From Amycolatopsis sp. FDAARGOS 1241 (lineage in GTDB: Bacteria > Actinomycetota > Actinomycetes > Mycobacteriales > Pseudonocardiaceae): DNA of 64,000 nt. The stretch covers positions 5,394,001-5,458,000 of the forward strand of contig NZ_CP069526.1 in the NCBI RefSeq assembly GCF_016889705.1, written 5' to 3'. Shown one piece after another: positions 1 through 8,700 of the stretch. A program made the translations under genes and the position numbers. The notes under the pieces are model-generated. The model was not told the DNA's origin. It saw nothing but the letters and a program-made list of their open reading frames with translations, and did not search any database. The number at the start of each line of letters is the position of its first letter. Within the stretch, counting starts at the first letter, position 1.

Positions 1-1
1 C

Positions 2-400
2 CTGACGGGCCTGCTCCTGGCCCTCGCCATCTCACTGCTGTTGGACGATGAAACCCCTACCGCTCACTACCTGCTGATCGTCACGCTCGCTACCACCATG
101 GGCCTGCAGAACGCCACCGCCCGAGCACTGGCCGTCCCCGACTTCACCACAACGGTCCTCACCCTCACGTTGACCGGACTGTCAGCCGACAGCCCCTGGG
201 GCGCAAGAAAATCCAGCAAGCCACTGCGGAGGCTCTCTTCCGCGGTCACCATGCTCGCCGGAGCTCTGGCCGGGGCGGTACTGGTCCTCAACGTCAACGC
301 AACCGCCGCCCTCGGACTCGCGGCCGCGCTGCAAGCAGCGATCGCCGTCACCGCGCACGCCCTGTCACGAAACACCGAACCGACCGCATGGACTGCATGA
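2..400 (+). CDS. YoaK/DUF1275 family membrane protein, C-terminal part
   Basis: The frame is open from the window edge, so the N-terminal half lies outside. The visible part carries the DUF1275 (YoaK) pattern: a GLQNATARA stretch followed by TTTVLTLTLTGL, then a charged loop and two hydrophobic segments near the C-terminus (about the last 50 residues). Members are small multi-pass inner-membrane proteins of unknown transport role. The product ends in a short polar tail and a TGA. Nothing downstream is co-oriented and intact, so operon context is not visible. Confidence 0.75.
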   Translation: MTGLLLALAISLLLDDETPTAHYLLIVTLATTMGLQNATARALAVPDFTTTVLTLTLTGLSADSPWGARKSSKPLRRLSSAVTMLAGALAGAVLVLNVNATAALGLAAALQAAIAVTAHALSRNTEPTAWTA

Positions 401-407
401 CCCACCG

Positions 408-637
408 CTAGCTGACGACCTCACCCCACGCCCGGACCGATGACCGGCCCCATGCTCGCGGCCGGAACTCCGCGGGCAGTGCGCGGCTTGAGAACGTGCA
501 CATGCGTGGAGTCGACCAAAGCGGCGGACAGGTCCAGCAGACCGGCAGCACGGCCCGCAGGCCCCGCCGCGAGGTGATGCCGAGCTTGGCGAAGATCTCT
601 GCCACTCGTAGCGCACAGCGCTCTCCACCGTCATCAC
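408..637 (-). pseudogene. LuxR-type HTH C-terminus, frameshifted remnant
   Basis: On the minus strand one frame reads TVESAVRY and the adjacent frame continues AEIFAKLGITSRRGL. Together these resemble the recognition helix and last helix of a LuxR-type DNA-binding domain. No receiver or ligand domain is left upstream. The frame change between the two halves and the missing N-terminus point to a decayed regulator gene. Identification rests on about 30 residues. Confidence 0.45.
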
Positions 638-714
638 GGACTCCTAGGAGTGTGCAGGCAGGCGCCTTCCTACTCGTGAGTCAAGCAGCCAATATCTTCC
701 GCCGTCTCCCCAGG

Positions 715-897
715 TCAGGGGTTTGTCGGTGCCTCGCCGCGTTTCAGGGCGGCAATGGTCGCCCGGATTCTCTCTTCTTCCTCGTCAGCACTTGCGCTCA
801 TGCCAGTGACCTCGAGGTGGCCGGCCAAAGCGGCTTCAAGCCGACCCAGCCATTCGGCGTTCGATTCGCCGGGTTTCCGCTGCACCTGGTCAACCAT
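715..897 (-). CDS. Small hypothetical protein (60 aa)
   Basis: A short acidic, probably helical protein beginning MVDQVQRKPGES and ending KRGEAPTNP. The composition (Glu/Ala/Arg, few Gly/Pro) is protein-like, unlike the Arg/Pro-rich antisense frames. I chose the internal ATG at 897 because residues upstream of it in the same frame are low-complexity. No family recognised. It lies alone between a broken regulator remnant and an empty stretch (898-1140). Confidence 0.4.
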   Translation of the reverse strand: MVDQVQRKPGESNAEWLGRLEAALAGHLEVTGMSASADEEEERIRATIAALKRGEAPTNP

Positions 898-1140
898 GCC
901 CTCACGGCCTCCCGTAGCACGTGCCGAAAGCAAGGCTTAGCGTCTTGCCGCTGGTAGGGGCCGCCGGCAAGACGGAGGGGAGAAGTCCTGCCAGCGGTCC
1001 TTGTGAGCGATCCGTGGGCGGCTAGGACCGCCTGCTCCATTGTCCAATCCCGGGCGGTGCTTGTTACAAGATCTTTTGTCGTGCTACCCGGAGAGATCCT
1101 GGACTCGGCCCGGGTCGAGCAGAAACCTCTGCGGCGTTGA

Positions 1141-1331
1141 CCGCTGCCACGGCTGGCCCGCCCTCGACGTGGGCTCGCGCACTGCGCGCCCTACCAGCTC
1201 AAACATCTCGCCGAGGCGACCGGGATGTCGATCTCGGGCACCCGCAGCTCCTACACCGTCGACGAGGTTGCCGCCGTCGCCCGCCGGATCGGCCGGCAGC
1301 CCCGGTTCTGCACCGACGAGACCGGCGAGTG
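1141..1331 (+). pseudogene. HTH-like protein fragment, C-terminal end
   Basis: The frame reads YQLKHLAEATGMSISGTRSS and continues with a VDEVAAVARRIGRQ helix, ending in TGA at 1329-1331. The LAEATGMSISGTR part looks like a helix-turn-helix. A stop codon lies just upstream and no start is present, so the 5' part is missing or out of frame. Its TGA overlaps the GTG start of the next ORF, which suggests the two once formed a coupled pair. Confidence 0.35.
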
Positions 1332-1664
1332 AGCATCGTGACCAGCGACAACACCGCCGACACCACCGCGGCCGCCATCGCCGCCGGATGTGCCTGCAAC
1401 CCGGCCTGGCCCGCGCTCGCGGTCACCCGCGACGACGGCAGCACCGAACCCGTGCACGCCGCCGACACTCCGGGCCCACTGGCCCTGCTCTACTACGCCC
1501 ACTACACCCGCTGCGGCGTCCAGTACCCGGGGCCGTTCCGCCTTCCACCCCGCACCCCCGCCCGCGCGTACGTCCGCGGCCGCACCGGCCCAGCCCCAAC
1601 CTGGGTCCGACACCACACCAGCGCGGACCGCACGGCGGCCGGGGACAGCGGCACGGCCAGATGA
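1329..1664 (+). CDS. Hypothetical protein (111 aa)
   Basis: Starts with GTG overlapping the TGA of the preceding HTH-like fragment (GTGA), a typical translational-coupling arrangement. The product begins VSIVTSDNTADTTAAA, contains two cysteines in GCACNP and one in TRCGVQ, and has an Arg/Thr-rich tail. No recognised domain. A perfect 15-bp hairpin follows 11 bp after the stop, which supports this as the last gene of a short transcription unit. Confidence 0.45.
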   Translation: MSIVTSDNTADTTAAAIAAGCACNPAWPALAVTRDDGSTEPVHAADTPGPLALLYYAHYTRCGVQYPGPFRLPPRTPARAYVRGRTGPAPTWVRHHTSADRTAAGDSGTAR

Positions 1665-1674
1665 CCAGGCGTCG

Positions 1675-1716
1675 GGGCGGTCTCACCGGCCAGCTGCTTG
1701 ACCGGTGAGACCGCCC
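1675..1716 (+). terminator. Perfect 15-bp stem hairpin
   Basis: GGGCGGTCTCACCGG at 1675-1689 pairs perfectly with 1702-1716 across a 12-nt loop. It follows directly after the 1329-1664 ORF. There is no T tract, as is common for actinobacterial terminators. Confidence 0.6.
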
Positions 1717-1819
1717 GCCGGCGCCGCCCACGGCGTGGGCCAGGCGAGCGACACGCGGTGGTTAAGACCTACCCGGGGCGCGGCAGGACAAACCCAGCCC
1801 GAGCGAGCCGACCAGCGAT

Positions 1820-1990
1820 CTACAGGCCGTTCAGGCGATCGCGGTCGCGGGCTTCGGCGGCGAGTACCTCGTCGTAGGCCCGGGGGTTCCACCAGCGGGC
1901 GATGGCGGTGTCGAACAGGGTGTGCAGGTCGGCGGGATCGAGCGCGTCGACCTCGACCTGGATCAGCTGTCCATGGGCGTGTCACTCAGG
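1820..1990 (-). pseudogene. C-terminal fragment of an unknown protein
   Basis: The minus-strand frame reads QLIQVEVDALDPADLHTLFD, continues with AIARWWNPRAYDEVLA and ends DRDRLNGL followed by TAG. Composition and hydrophobic spacing are protein-like. A TGA occurs in frame just upstream (near 1985), so this is only a 3' remnant of a longer gene. Family not recognised. Confidence 0.35.
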
Positions 1991-2049
1991 TCGTGCAACT
2001 CGGCCTCCGCCCTTCCAGGCCCTCAGCAGCAGGCCGAGGGACGAGCTGG

Positions 2050-2193
2050 TCAGGTTCTTTCCCCAGTTCCTCGGTCTTTAGCCAGTTGTGGAATTAGGTA
2101 GCCGACCCGGCTCAGCGTGCCGAAGAAGGCACGCGGATCGGGCTCGGCGTAGATGTGGTCGAAGGAGATCTTGCCGGTCGAGTCGAGGGACAC
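2050..2193 (-). pseudogene. N-terminal fragment of a SAM-dependent methyltransferase
   Basis: A GTG start at 2193 has a strong Shine-Dalgarno (AGGAG, six bases upstream). The first residues LDSTGKISFDHIY, then PDPRAFF and RVGYLIPQLAK, match the conserved N-terminus of a class I SAM methyltransferase family common in actinobacteria. After about 40 residues the similarity stops, and the frame runs into unrelated sequence and a stop near 2050. The rest of the gene is missing, so the product is non-functional. Confidence 0.55.
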
Positions 2194-2280
2194 CCCGGTC
2201 TCCTCACTAGACAGTACGGCGTGACTGCCTCGGATGAGACGGTTGCTGCGGGCGGGGGCTCGTTCACGCACGTTCGTGGG

Positions 2281-3024
2281 CTACTGGGCAGGGGGCTGAC
2301 TTTTCGGCCTGAGCCTACGGGACGGGTTCCCAAGGTCCTGGTCTGGGACAACGAGTCCGCCGTCGGGCCGTGGCGGGGCGGGAAACCTCAGCTGACCGAG
2401 GCGATGAACGCCTTCCGCGGAACGCTCGGTATCAAAGTGATCCAGTGCCGGCCCGGCGATCCGGAGGCCAAGGGCCTGGTCGAGCGGGTAAACGGCTATC
2501 TGGAGACCTCGTTCCTGCCCGGACGGGCTTTCGCCAGCCCGGCTGACTTCAACACCCAGCTCACGGACTGGCTGCAGCTGGCCAACCAGCGCCGGCATCG
2601 GCGGTTGGGTTGCCGCCCGGTCGATCGCTGGGCGGCCGATCGGACCGCGATGATCGAGCTGCCGCCGGTCGCGCCGGTGACCGGCTGGCGATCGACCATC
2701 CGCCTGCCGCGAGATCACTACCTGCGCCTCGACTCCAACGACTACTCGGTCCACCCGAGTGTCGTCGGACGCCTCGTCCATCTCGCCGCCGATCTCGACG
2801 AGGTCGTGGTCACCTGCGAGGACGTCGAGGTCGCCCGGCATGCCCGTCGCTGGGCCGATCACCAGAGCATCACCGACCCCGTCCACGCGGCCGCAGCCGC
2901 CCAACTGCGCCAGGCCCGCCGGCTGGTCGCGGTTCCGAAGGTCGACACCAGCGTCGAGCACCGGGCCCTGACCGACTACGACCGCCTGTTCGGTCTCGAG
3001 AGCAGCGAAGAGGGGATCGCCTGA
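2281..3024 (+). pseudogene. istA: IS21 transposase IstA, C-terminal part
   Basis: Contains the DDE-domain core with the second catalytic region (VPKVLVWDNESAVG), then CRPGDPEAKGLVERVNGYL, which includes the catalytic Glu region, and the C-terminal part with NDYSVHPSVVGR. The HTH domain and the first catalytic Asp are absent. The codons before about 2317 do not look like IstA. The TGA at 3022-3024 overlaps the istB ATG, as in intact IS21 elements. Confidence 0.8.
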
Positions 3025-3829
3025 TGGCCACCACGAAAGTCACCGCCAAGACCAGCGGCCGCAATATCGACGGCGAGATCGCCTACCTCACTCGCGCGTT
3101 GAAGGCCCCGTCCTTGGGCCAGGCCGTCGAGCGGCTGGCCGAACGGGCCCGGGCGGAGAACTGGACGCACGAAGAGTTCCTCGCTGCCTGCCTGCAACGC
3201 GAGGTCGCCGCGCGGGAGTCCCACGGCGGTGAGGGCCGCATCCGGGCCGCTCGGTTCCCTTCGCGAAAGTCGTTGGAGGAGTTGACTTCGACCACCAGCG
3301 CTCGCTCAAACGCGACACCATCACCCACCTCGGCACCCTGGACTTCATCACCGCCAAGGAGAACGTGGTGTTTCTCGGCCCGCCGGGGACCGGGAAGACG
3401 CATCTGTCGATCGGACTGGGGATGCGGGCGTGTCAGGCCGGGCACCGGGTCGCGTTCGCCACCGCCGCCGAGTGGGTCGCCCGCCTCGCCGACGCTCACC
3501 ACGCCGGGAAGCTGCAGGCCGAGCTGGTCAAACTCGGGCGGATCCCGCTGCTCATCGTCGACGAGGTCGGCTACATCCCGTTCGAGGCCGAGGCGGCGAA
3601 CCTGTTCTTCCAGCTGGTCTCGTCGCGTTATGAGCGCGCCAGCTTGATCGTCACGTCGAACAAGCCGTTCGGACGCTGGGGTGAGGTCTTCGGCGACGAC
3701 GTCGTCGCCGCAGCCATGATCGACCGCCTCGTCCACCACGCTGAAGTGATCTCGAAGAAGGGAGACAGCTACCGCCTCAAGGACCGAGACCTCGGCCGGG
3801 TTCCACCGGCCACCAAAGCCAACGACTAA
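3024..3829 (+). pseudogene. istB: IS21 helper ATPase IstB, frameshifted
   Basis: IstB is the AAA+ ATPase that activates IS21 transposition. The first 86 codons read MATTKVTAKTSG through KSLEEL in one frame. At about 3280 one base is missing and the protein continues in the next frame: DFDHQRSLKRDTITHLGTLD, the Walker A motif GPPGTGKTH, the Walker B region LLIVDEVGY and the sensor-like TSNKPFGRWGEVFGDD. The length with the frame repaired (about 268 aa) is normal for IstB. The indel inactivates it, since IS21 istB is not known to use programmed frameshifting. Confidence 0.85.
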
Positions 3830-4011
3830 CAACGAACCACAGGGGGTCCGTTTTCATCCGTCCCCACGGGGTCCAGATTCAGCCGCCGTTGACAGCACCG
3901 CCGTCCCTTCCTGACCTGTGCGGATTCAGTCTCGGTGAGATCGTTCGTCGTTGGCGATCTCACCGAACGTGGCACCGGCGGAAGCCGCCGACGCGGCGCC
4001 ACCCTCGTTAC

Positions 4012-4588
4012 TTACCGGAGGCTGATTTTGGCGAGGATCTTGCGTACAGCGGTGTGGGAGATGTCGGCCAGCGCGCCGACGTTGCGGGTGGTAGCGCATG
4101 CGCTCGCCTGGATCTGCGTGTCCCGGGGTACGGTGACTCGTCGGGCACGGGCCCGTACGGCCGCCAGCCGCTAAGTCAGCTCGGCCTCCTGTTCGACGAG
4201 TTCGGCCGACTCGCTGCGCAACTGTGCGGTCAGCTGGATGAGCTTCGTGCGCTCTTCGTCGCGCAGTTGTTCGCGAAGCTCTCGGAGATATTCCTCCAGC
4301 GCGGTGATCGCACCATCGTGGAACTCGTCGAAGTTCGTGCGCAGCTCAGTGGCGATCGTGTCCAGGTCGCCATCGGTGCTGTACGCGGTCACTGCGGTGT
4401 AGGTGTCGGGGTCTTCCAACGGAACCCACTCGCACGCCACCACCGTCTCGTTCCCCAGGTCGGCGCACGCCCGGTCGACCTCGCGCCGGGCACGGTCCCA
4501 TCTCCGCCGACATCTCAGCATCACGGTCACGCCGGGTCTGCGCGATCTCTGCCTGCAGCCGGCCCAGCCAGTGAACCTGGGGCCGCAT
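4012..4588 (-). pseudogene. Coiled-coil plus C-terminal HTH protein, broken by a frameshift and a stop
   Basis: Starts MRPQVHWLGRLQAEIAQTRR, shifts frame near 4505, continues with a long charged helix (EEYLRELREQLRDEERTKLI), then hits an in-frame TAG after AELVEQEAELT. Beyond the stop the same frame reads on as RLAAVRARARR and ends TRNVGALADISHTAVRKILA, a clear helix-turn-helix. The original was probably one protein of about 190 aa with an N-terminal coiled coil and a C-terminal HTH. Two independent lesions make it a pseudogene. 4589-4780 holds no gene I can support. Confidence 0.6.
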
Positions 4589-4791
4589 GGGACATCCTCA
4601 GGCCCGGTCAGCGCTCGTAATCGAACGTGTGTTTGCCATGCCCAGAACCAACGCCTTGTGCCGGCAGGTCTCGGCCGAGCGGATCGCCGCGTTCTTCAAG
4701 AGTGGGCGCCGAACCTGGGCAAGCCGACCGTTGAGCTGGCGATCCTGATCGTCCCGCCCGAGTGGCCGCAGGGGTGTAGCGTTGATGGCGT

Positions 4792-4815
4792 CGAGAGCAT
4801 CTCGTACGCGAGTGG
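4792..4815 (+). promoter_or_regulatory. Conserved 5' element upstream of DUF5994, copy 1
   Basis: CGAGAGCATCTCG (5-bp inverted repeat around GCA) followed by T-CGCGAGTG lies 93 bp before the DUF5994 start. The same block occurs 90 bp before the second DUF5994 gene at 30559, while most of the remaining leader differs. Role inferred only from conservation. Confidence 0.5.
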
Positions 4816-4884
4816 CCAAGCCCGCGTCGTCCTCGACGAAAGCCCAGGTCGGCCGTATTTGCGGCCAGGGACGGGAGCATCGGC

Positions 4885-5433
4885 ATGACGTCGAGCCCGC
4901 ACACACTGATCGCCACCCCATCGACCTCGACGGTCATCGAGCCGCCTCGGCACACCCTGCGCTTGCGCTTGAAGCCGAAGGCGCCCACCACGGGGTATGT
5001 CGACGGCGCGTGGTGGCCCCGATCCCGGGATCTGGCCGCCGAATTGCCGGCGCTGCTTGCCGTGCTGGCAATTCGGCCGGGCCGGATCGAGCGGGTGACC
5101 TACAACTTGACCATGTGGGAGCCAGCAGCGCGCCGTCTTACGTTCGAGGGCCGCACGGTCCGGTTGGAGGGGTTCCGTTCGCAACACCCCGACACGGTGA
5201 CAGTGATCGGGCAGGGTCGGCAACGCCTGACCCTGCTCGTGGTCCCGCCTGAAACCACGCCGGCGTCTGCGCATGACGCCCTGATGACAGCATCGCAGCG
5301 AGACAACGTCGACAGTACCGAGGCGCTGTTCGCTCTGAGCCGCCTGACACGACTTGCCGCGGAACACAGTGGCGCGGAGTTGATGGAGGCAGCGACACAG
5401 CGCTGGGAAGTCGACGGTGGCCGCGCCCGATGA
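4885..5433 (+). CDS. DUF5994 family protein (182 aa)
   Basis: Carries the DUF5994 core GYVDGAWWPRSRDLAAELP, then RIERVTYNL, RTVRLEGFRSQ and a TVTVIG strand. The function of the family is unknown; it is a small cytosolic alpha/beta protein seen mainly in actinobacteria, often beside stress-regulation genes. The ATG at 4885 aligns with the start of the paralogue at 30649 (both begin with a Met-Thr/Pro-Ser segment and a short basic stretch before the core). The C-terminus is about 25 residues longer than in the paralogue. The TGA overlaps an ATG of the next frame. Confidence 0.8.
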   Translation: MTSSPHTLIATPSTSTVIEPPRHTLRLRLKPKAPTTGYVDGAWWPRSRDLAAELPALLAVLAIRPGRIERVTYNLTMWEPAARRLTFEGRTVRLEGFRSQHPDTVTVIGQGRQRLTLLVVPPETTPASAHDALMTASQRDNVDSTEALFALSRLTRLAAEHSGAELMEAATQRWEVDGGRAR

Positions 5434-5498
5434 ACATGGCGAGCAGCCTTCGGCGGCCTTACATCGGGTCGGGCAGCACAATCGGAAACGACCTTGAT

Positions 5499-6104
5499 AT
5501 GACTACAAGCGATGCGACCACGCCGCCGTCGCGTCCTGCGTTGGTCACCGCGCGGTTGATGCTGCGGGGCTGGCAGGTCGACGACGCACCCGCGGCACTG
5601 GCCGTCTACGGGCACGAGGCGGTGACACGCTGGCTCAGCCCGTCCATGGACCGAGTGCCCGATCTGGCGGCAATGCGCCTGTTGCTGCAGCAATGGATTG
5701 CCGAAACCGCCCGCGCGACTTTACCCGCCGGGCGCTGGGCGATTCAGCGGCGCAGCGACGGTCACGTCATCGGTGGGGCGATTCTGCTGCCCCTCCCGCC
5801 GGGCAATGAGGATCTCGAGATCGGCTGGCAGCTCCACCCCGACACCTGGGGCCACGGATACGCCAGCGAGGCCACCTACGCGCTAGCTGAGTGGGCCTTC
5901 CGGCACGACGTCGACGAAATCTTCGCCGTCGTCCGCCCGGGGAACACCCGAGCCGCCGCCACCGTCCGCCGCAACGGCATGCACTGGGTCGGCGAAACCA
6001 GCAAGTATTTCGGGCTCACGCTGCAAGTCTTCCGGCTCCGCTCGGCCGACCTCGACCAGGCCGCCCCCAACGCCCAGCTCCCACCCACCTTCGGTGCGAT
6101 CTGA
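5499..6104 (+). CDS. GNAT family N-acetyltransferase (RimJ/RimL type)
   Basis: Predicted to transfer acetyl from acetyl-CoA to an amine, possibly a protein N-terminus. It shows the N-terminal strand TARLMLRGW, the central strand EIGWQLHPDTWGHGYASEA containing the acetyl-CoA pyrophosphate-binding turn (GHGYAS), and the late FAVVRPGNTRAAATVRRNGM motif typical of RimJ/RimL-like enzymes. I chose ATG 5499 because the domain begins about 15 residues later. An upstream ATG at 5430 overlaps the stop of the DUF5994 gene and could add 23 residues by translational coupling. Looks intact (201 aa). Confidence 0.8.
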   Translation: MTTSDATTPPSRPALVTARLMLRGWQVDDAPAALAVYGHEAVTRWLSPSMDRVPDLAAMRLLLQQWIAETARATLPAGRWAIQRRSDGHVIGGAILLPLPPGNEDLEIGWQLHPDTWGHGYASEATYALAEWAFRHDVDEIFAVVRPGNTRAAATVRRNGMHWVGETSKYFGLTLQVFRLRSADLDQAAPNAQLPPTFGAI

Positions 6105-6247
6105 CCTGAAAGGCACCTGTGGACAATCCTCCTCCGGAGCACCGGCGAAGGCGTTGTAGCGCTCCCAGCTGGTCCCCGACCAGCGCAAGTCGACTCCGTC
6201 TGCGGCCATGACCGGCATCGCCGCCGCCGACGGTCTATTGGTGGCCT

Positions 6248-6293
6248 GCGCCCCGACACCGCCGGGCAGCGCTGGCGCGCGTGGTGAGCTCAC
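6248..6293. repeat. 46-bp dispersed repeat, copy 1
   Basis: GCGCCCCGACACCGCC followed by a CAGCGCTGGCGCG block and GTGGTGAGCTCAC. It matches 32729-32774 at 44 of 46 positions by eye. On the minus strand both copies read VSSP-APAL-GGVGA after a GTG. The rest of 6105-6654 holds no gene I can support. Confidence 0.6.
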
Positions 6294-6654
6294 GGCACAC
6301 AACCTGGACACGACCTTGCCTCGGTAACACGGATCCCACCAGGGGCCACCTGGTGGTTGTGTGTGCCGAGCGTTCGAGCCACGACAGCCTGACGTGGCTG
6401 CTCGCCACGTGGCGCCGCGACATCAACACCGAGCCCCTGCCGGCCTCGCTCAGCATCGCGGCGATACGCCGCTGCTGGCTGGCTGGCCCGCCGCACCACC
6501 CCGGCGCGCCAACGCCAAGCACCGGGCGAACTCACTGCCAGAAGCCACAACCAGCGACGATCGCCCGCCATCGCACCTCAACAACCGCTCGGCGCAGGAA
6601 CATGGCGAGGCCGTCACATGTAATCGGAGCGCGGCCCCGGCGGCAGAGGAGGGC

Positions 6655-7084
6655 TCAGCTGCTGGAGCGGTCGCGGGTGAGCTGCCAGGCCATGGTGATC
6701 ACCGTGCCCTGCCCGGTAGGCGTGGCCTCGGCGTGGTCGGACAACAGACGGATCAACGGCAACCCGCGGCCGCGGCGCGGGTCCGGCGCGGGGGGGAGGC
6801 CGCCAGCGGCCGTGGTCGGTGACGGTGACACGCACGAAGCGGTTGTCGTGGTAGGCGTGCAGGTCGAGCGTGCCGGTGGTGCCCTCGGGGTAGGCGTGTT
6901 CGGCGGCGTTGACCAGGGCTTCGTAGACGGCGAGCTGGAGGTCGCCGATCAGCTCGTCCGACACGCCACGGCCGCGGGCCCAATCGATGAGGACGTAGCG
7001 CAGCGCGGAAGCGTCGTGCAGGCGAGCCGGGCGGCGCAGGTGCAGCGCATTCGGAGGGTCATCGGAGTCGCTCGCCGAGCACAT
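6655..7084 (-). pseudogene. RsbW-like anti-sigma kinase/ATPase, homopolymer frameshift
   Basis: This HATPase_c family protein would normally bind a sigma factor or phosphorylate a STAS partner. The start MCSASDSDDPP and the N-box LAVYEALVNAAEHAYPEGTT are in one frame. At the C7 tract (7 G on the plus strand, 6790-6796) the frame is lost; with six C the protein continues RRGRGLPLIRLLSDHAE, then TGQGTVITMAWQLTRDR and stops at 6655. The repaired product (about 142 aa) is a close paralogue of the intact gene at 35477-35899. Either a real inactivating slip or a homopolymer sequencing error. Confidence 0.7.
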
Positions 7085-7255
7085 GCGCGGGTGCTCCTGG
7101 TTCTCCGCCGCTCAGCGGTCGTACACGGTTGGGGCAATGCCGGGTTTACCACGTTGTGGCACGGATATGCCCGCCGTGGAGAACGAGCCACTGCGTGAGG
7201 CGGTGCAATGCCGCGGACGAATATCGGCACGCGGCGCGGGCGGCCGCGTGCCGGG

Positions 7256-7594
7256 TCAGTCGATGGTGTTGCGGTGCTGAGACTGGTTGAGGCGCTGGGC
7301 TTCGTGGAGCTGGTCTTCGAGGGTGATGATGCGGCAGGCGGCGTCGATGGCGGTGCCCTGGTCGACCAGTTCCCGGACGCGGGTGGCCAGGCGCAGCTGG
7401 TAGCGGGAATAGCGACGATGCCCGCCGGCGGAGCGTTGCGGGGTGATCAGGCCGGCCTCGTCGAGGCTGCGCAGGAAGCCTTGGGTGACGCCGAGCATGT
7501 CGGCGGCCCGGCCCATCGTGTAGCCGGGGTAGTGCTCGTCGTCGAACTTGCCGGCCCCGCTGCGCGTGGCCGGTCGGTCTTGCTCAGGGGTCAT
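7256..7594 (-). CDS. MerR-family transcriptional regulator (112 aa)
   Basis: The N-terminal winged HTH reads YTMGRAADMLGVTQGFLRSL, followed by EAGLITPQRSAGGHRRYSR, the classic MerR HTH and wing. A short helical dimerisation segment follows (RELVDQGTAIDAACRIITLE). There is no effector-binding domain, as in small HspR/BldC-like members. An excellent Shine-Dalgarno (GGAGGTGGA) directly precedes ATG 7594. It is transcribed in the same direction as the broken RsbW-like gene 170 bp downstream. The regulated genes are unknown. Confidence 0.85.
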   Translation of the reverse strand: MTPEQDRPATRSGAGKFDDEHYPGYTMGRAADMLGVTQGFLRSLDEAGLITPQRSAGGHRRYSRYQLRLATRVRELVDQGTAIDAACRIITLEDQLHEAQRLNQSQHRNTID

Positions 7595-7612
7595 TCCACC
7601 TCCACATCACAA

Positions 7613-7648
7613 AGGACCCCGGGCGCCATGTACGGCACCCGGGGTCCT
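7613..7648. terminator. Strong hairpin upstream of merR
   Basis: AGGACCCCGGGCGCC (7613-7627) pairs with GGCACCCGGGGTCCT (7634-7648) with one mismatch and a 6-nt loop. A T-rich stretch follows on the plus strand (7654-7667). On the minus strand it sits right after the TGA of a doubtful ORF (7648-7896) and just upstream of the MerR ribosome-binding site. Confidence 0.5.
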
Positions 7649-8352
7649 CAAGGGTTTGGGTTTTCACCATTGCCAACCGACGTGACCGCCGGCGTCTTGC
7701 ACCCGCGGCCGGCGGAAAGCCGGACCCCGCGGGGATCGCTCACGTGTAACCGAGCACCACCTCCGAACTCGATGGAACTGCGGCACCCGCGCGGCACTAC
7801 CCGGCCGCTGCGGGCGATCCAATGATGTTCCCGTTCCCTTCTTTCCGGTGTTTTCCACTTACTCGGTACTGCTACTTCACCTGCTGCGAACGCCATCGCG
7901 GGGACCCTTCCACTGATCGGTCCCAGCACGCTGACGCCGCTGGTCACTGCCCGAAGCCCCGTTCACTGATCGGCTCCGGCCACCTGACCGGTCCTGCAAC
8001 TGCACTTACACACAACAACTGCTGATACTGCTGATCTTCACGGGCGCACACGCTCCGCCCATGTCCTGCACTACCACTCCGAGACCGGTACTACCTGGTC
8101 ACACCTCTTCACAACCCGGTCCCGGGTACTGCTCCCGGTCCCCAGCCGGAACCTGTTTCTTGAGTGGCTCCGTCCTGCCTGACCGTCCTGTCTCACCTCA
8201 CGGGCAGTTACGTTATCTCCCGCGCCCGCTTGACATTGTCTCTCTCGTACATGGAGAACATTACATGCCCTCACCGTTGAATGTCTACTCCCGTCGCCAT
8301 AGATTTTCTGGGGCGGGTCGGACGGATGGCGGGGCGAGAGGGCACACAGACC
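7649..8352. other. Stretch without a supportable gene
   Basis: A minus-strand frame (7648-7896, MAFAAGEVAVPSKWK...) ends at the hairpin above, but its composition is not convincing. 7900-8270 is pyrimidine-rich and has short imperfect repeats of CTGATCGG/CTGACCGG type (7912-8000). No coding frame stands out and no RNA family is recognised. Confidence 0.4.
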
Positions 8353-8613
8353 ATGAGTGACGAGGGCACGCAGCACCCGCTCGGTGATCGGTACGGTTTG
8401 GGTGGAGCGCGGGATCTGGGCGAGTACACCCAGGCCCTCACCCGGCTGATGGAGCGGGGACGGCGGGAGCAATGGGTGACGGTGCTGTCGGAGGCCGAGG
8501 CCTACACGGCAGCGGAGCTGCTCGGGCAGTTCGCGCAGCTGGAGCCGCTGGGTGAGTTGAACCAGCTGGCCGCCTCCCTGGCCAGCCGCATCTACCGCCG
8601 CCTCGGCGCCTGA
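8353..8613 (+). CDS. Hypothetical protein (86 aa)
   Basis: The product is helical and acidic, with the segments YTQALTRLMERGRREQ and AYTAAELLGQFAQLEPLG and a C-terminal ASRIYRRLGA. ATG 8353 is preferred over an upstream ATG at 8281 because the extra residues are low-complexity and a purine-rich GAGAGGG lies upstream of 8353. Function not recognised. It lies just before a degenerate XRE regulator on the same strand, a common pairing in actinobacterial mobile regions. Confidence 0.55.
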   Translation: MSDEGTQHPLGDRYGLGGARDLGEYTQALTRLMERGRREQWVTVLSEAEAYTAAELLGQFAQLEPLGELNQLAASLASRIYRRLGA

Positions 8614-8700
8614 CTACCGACGATGGCTGCTGGCGCGGGGAACGCACGGCCGGGGAGGCGGGCGGTGAGTCGGCCAGCGCGCATGCCAGGGTGAGCGCCG

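Larger units (their letters stand above)
2281..3890 (+). mobile_element. IS21-family element, 5'-truncated and inactive
   Basis: It comprises the 3' part of istA, a complete but frameshifted istB, and a right end near 3840-3890 containing GGGGTCCGTTTTC- and GGGGTCCAGATTC-like blocks. The left end and the N-terminal half of IstA are gone; the element abuts the start of the truncated methyltransferase on the other strand. Confidence 0.75.

Noticed and set aside
4598..4884. Minus-strand frames (e.g. CRHKALVLGMANT, FVEDDAGLATRVRDALDAIN)
   Set aside because: Locally protein-like, but they run through the conserved DUF5994 leader element and need a frameshift; no family recognised.
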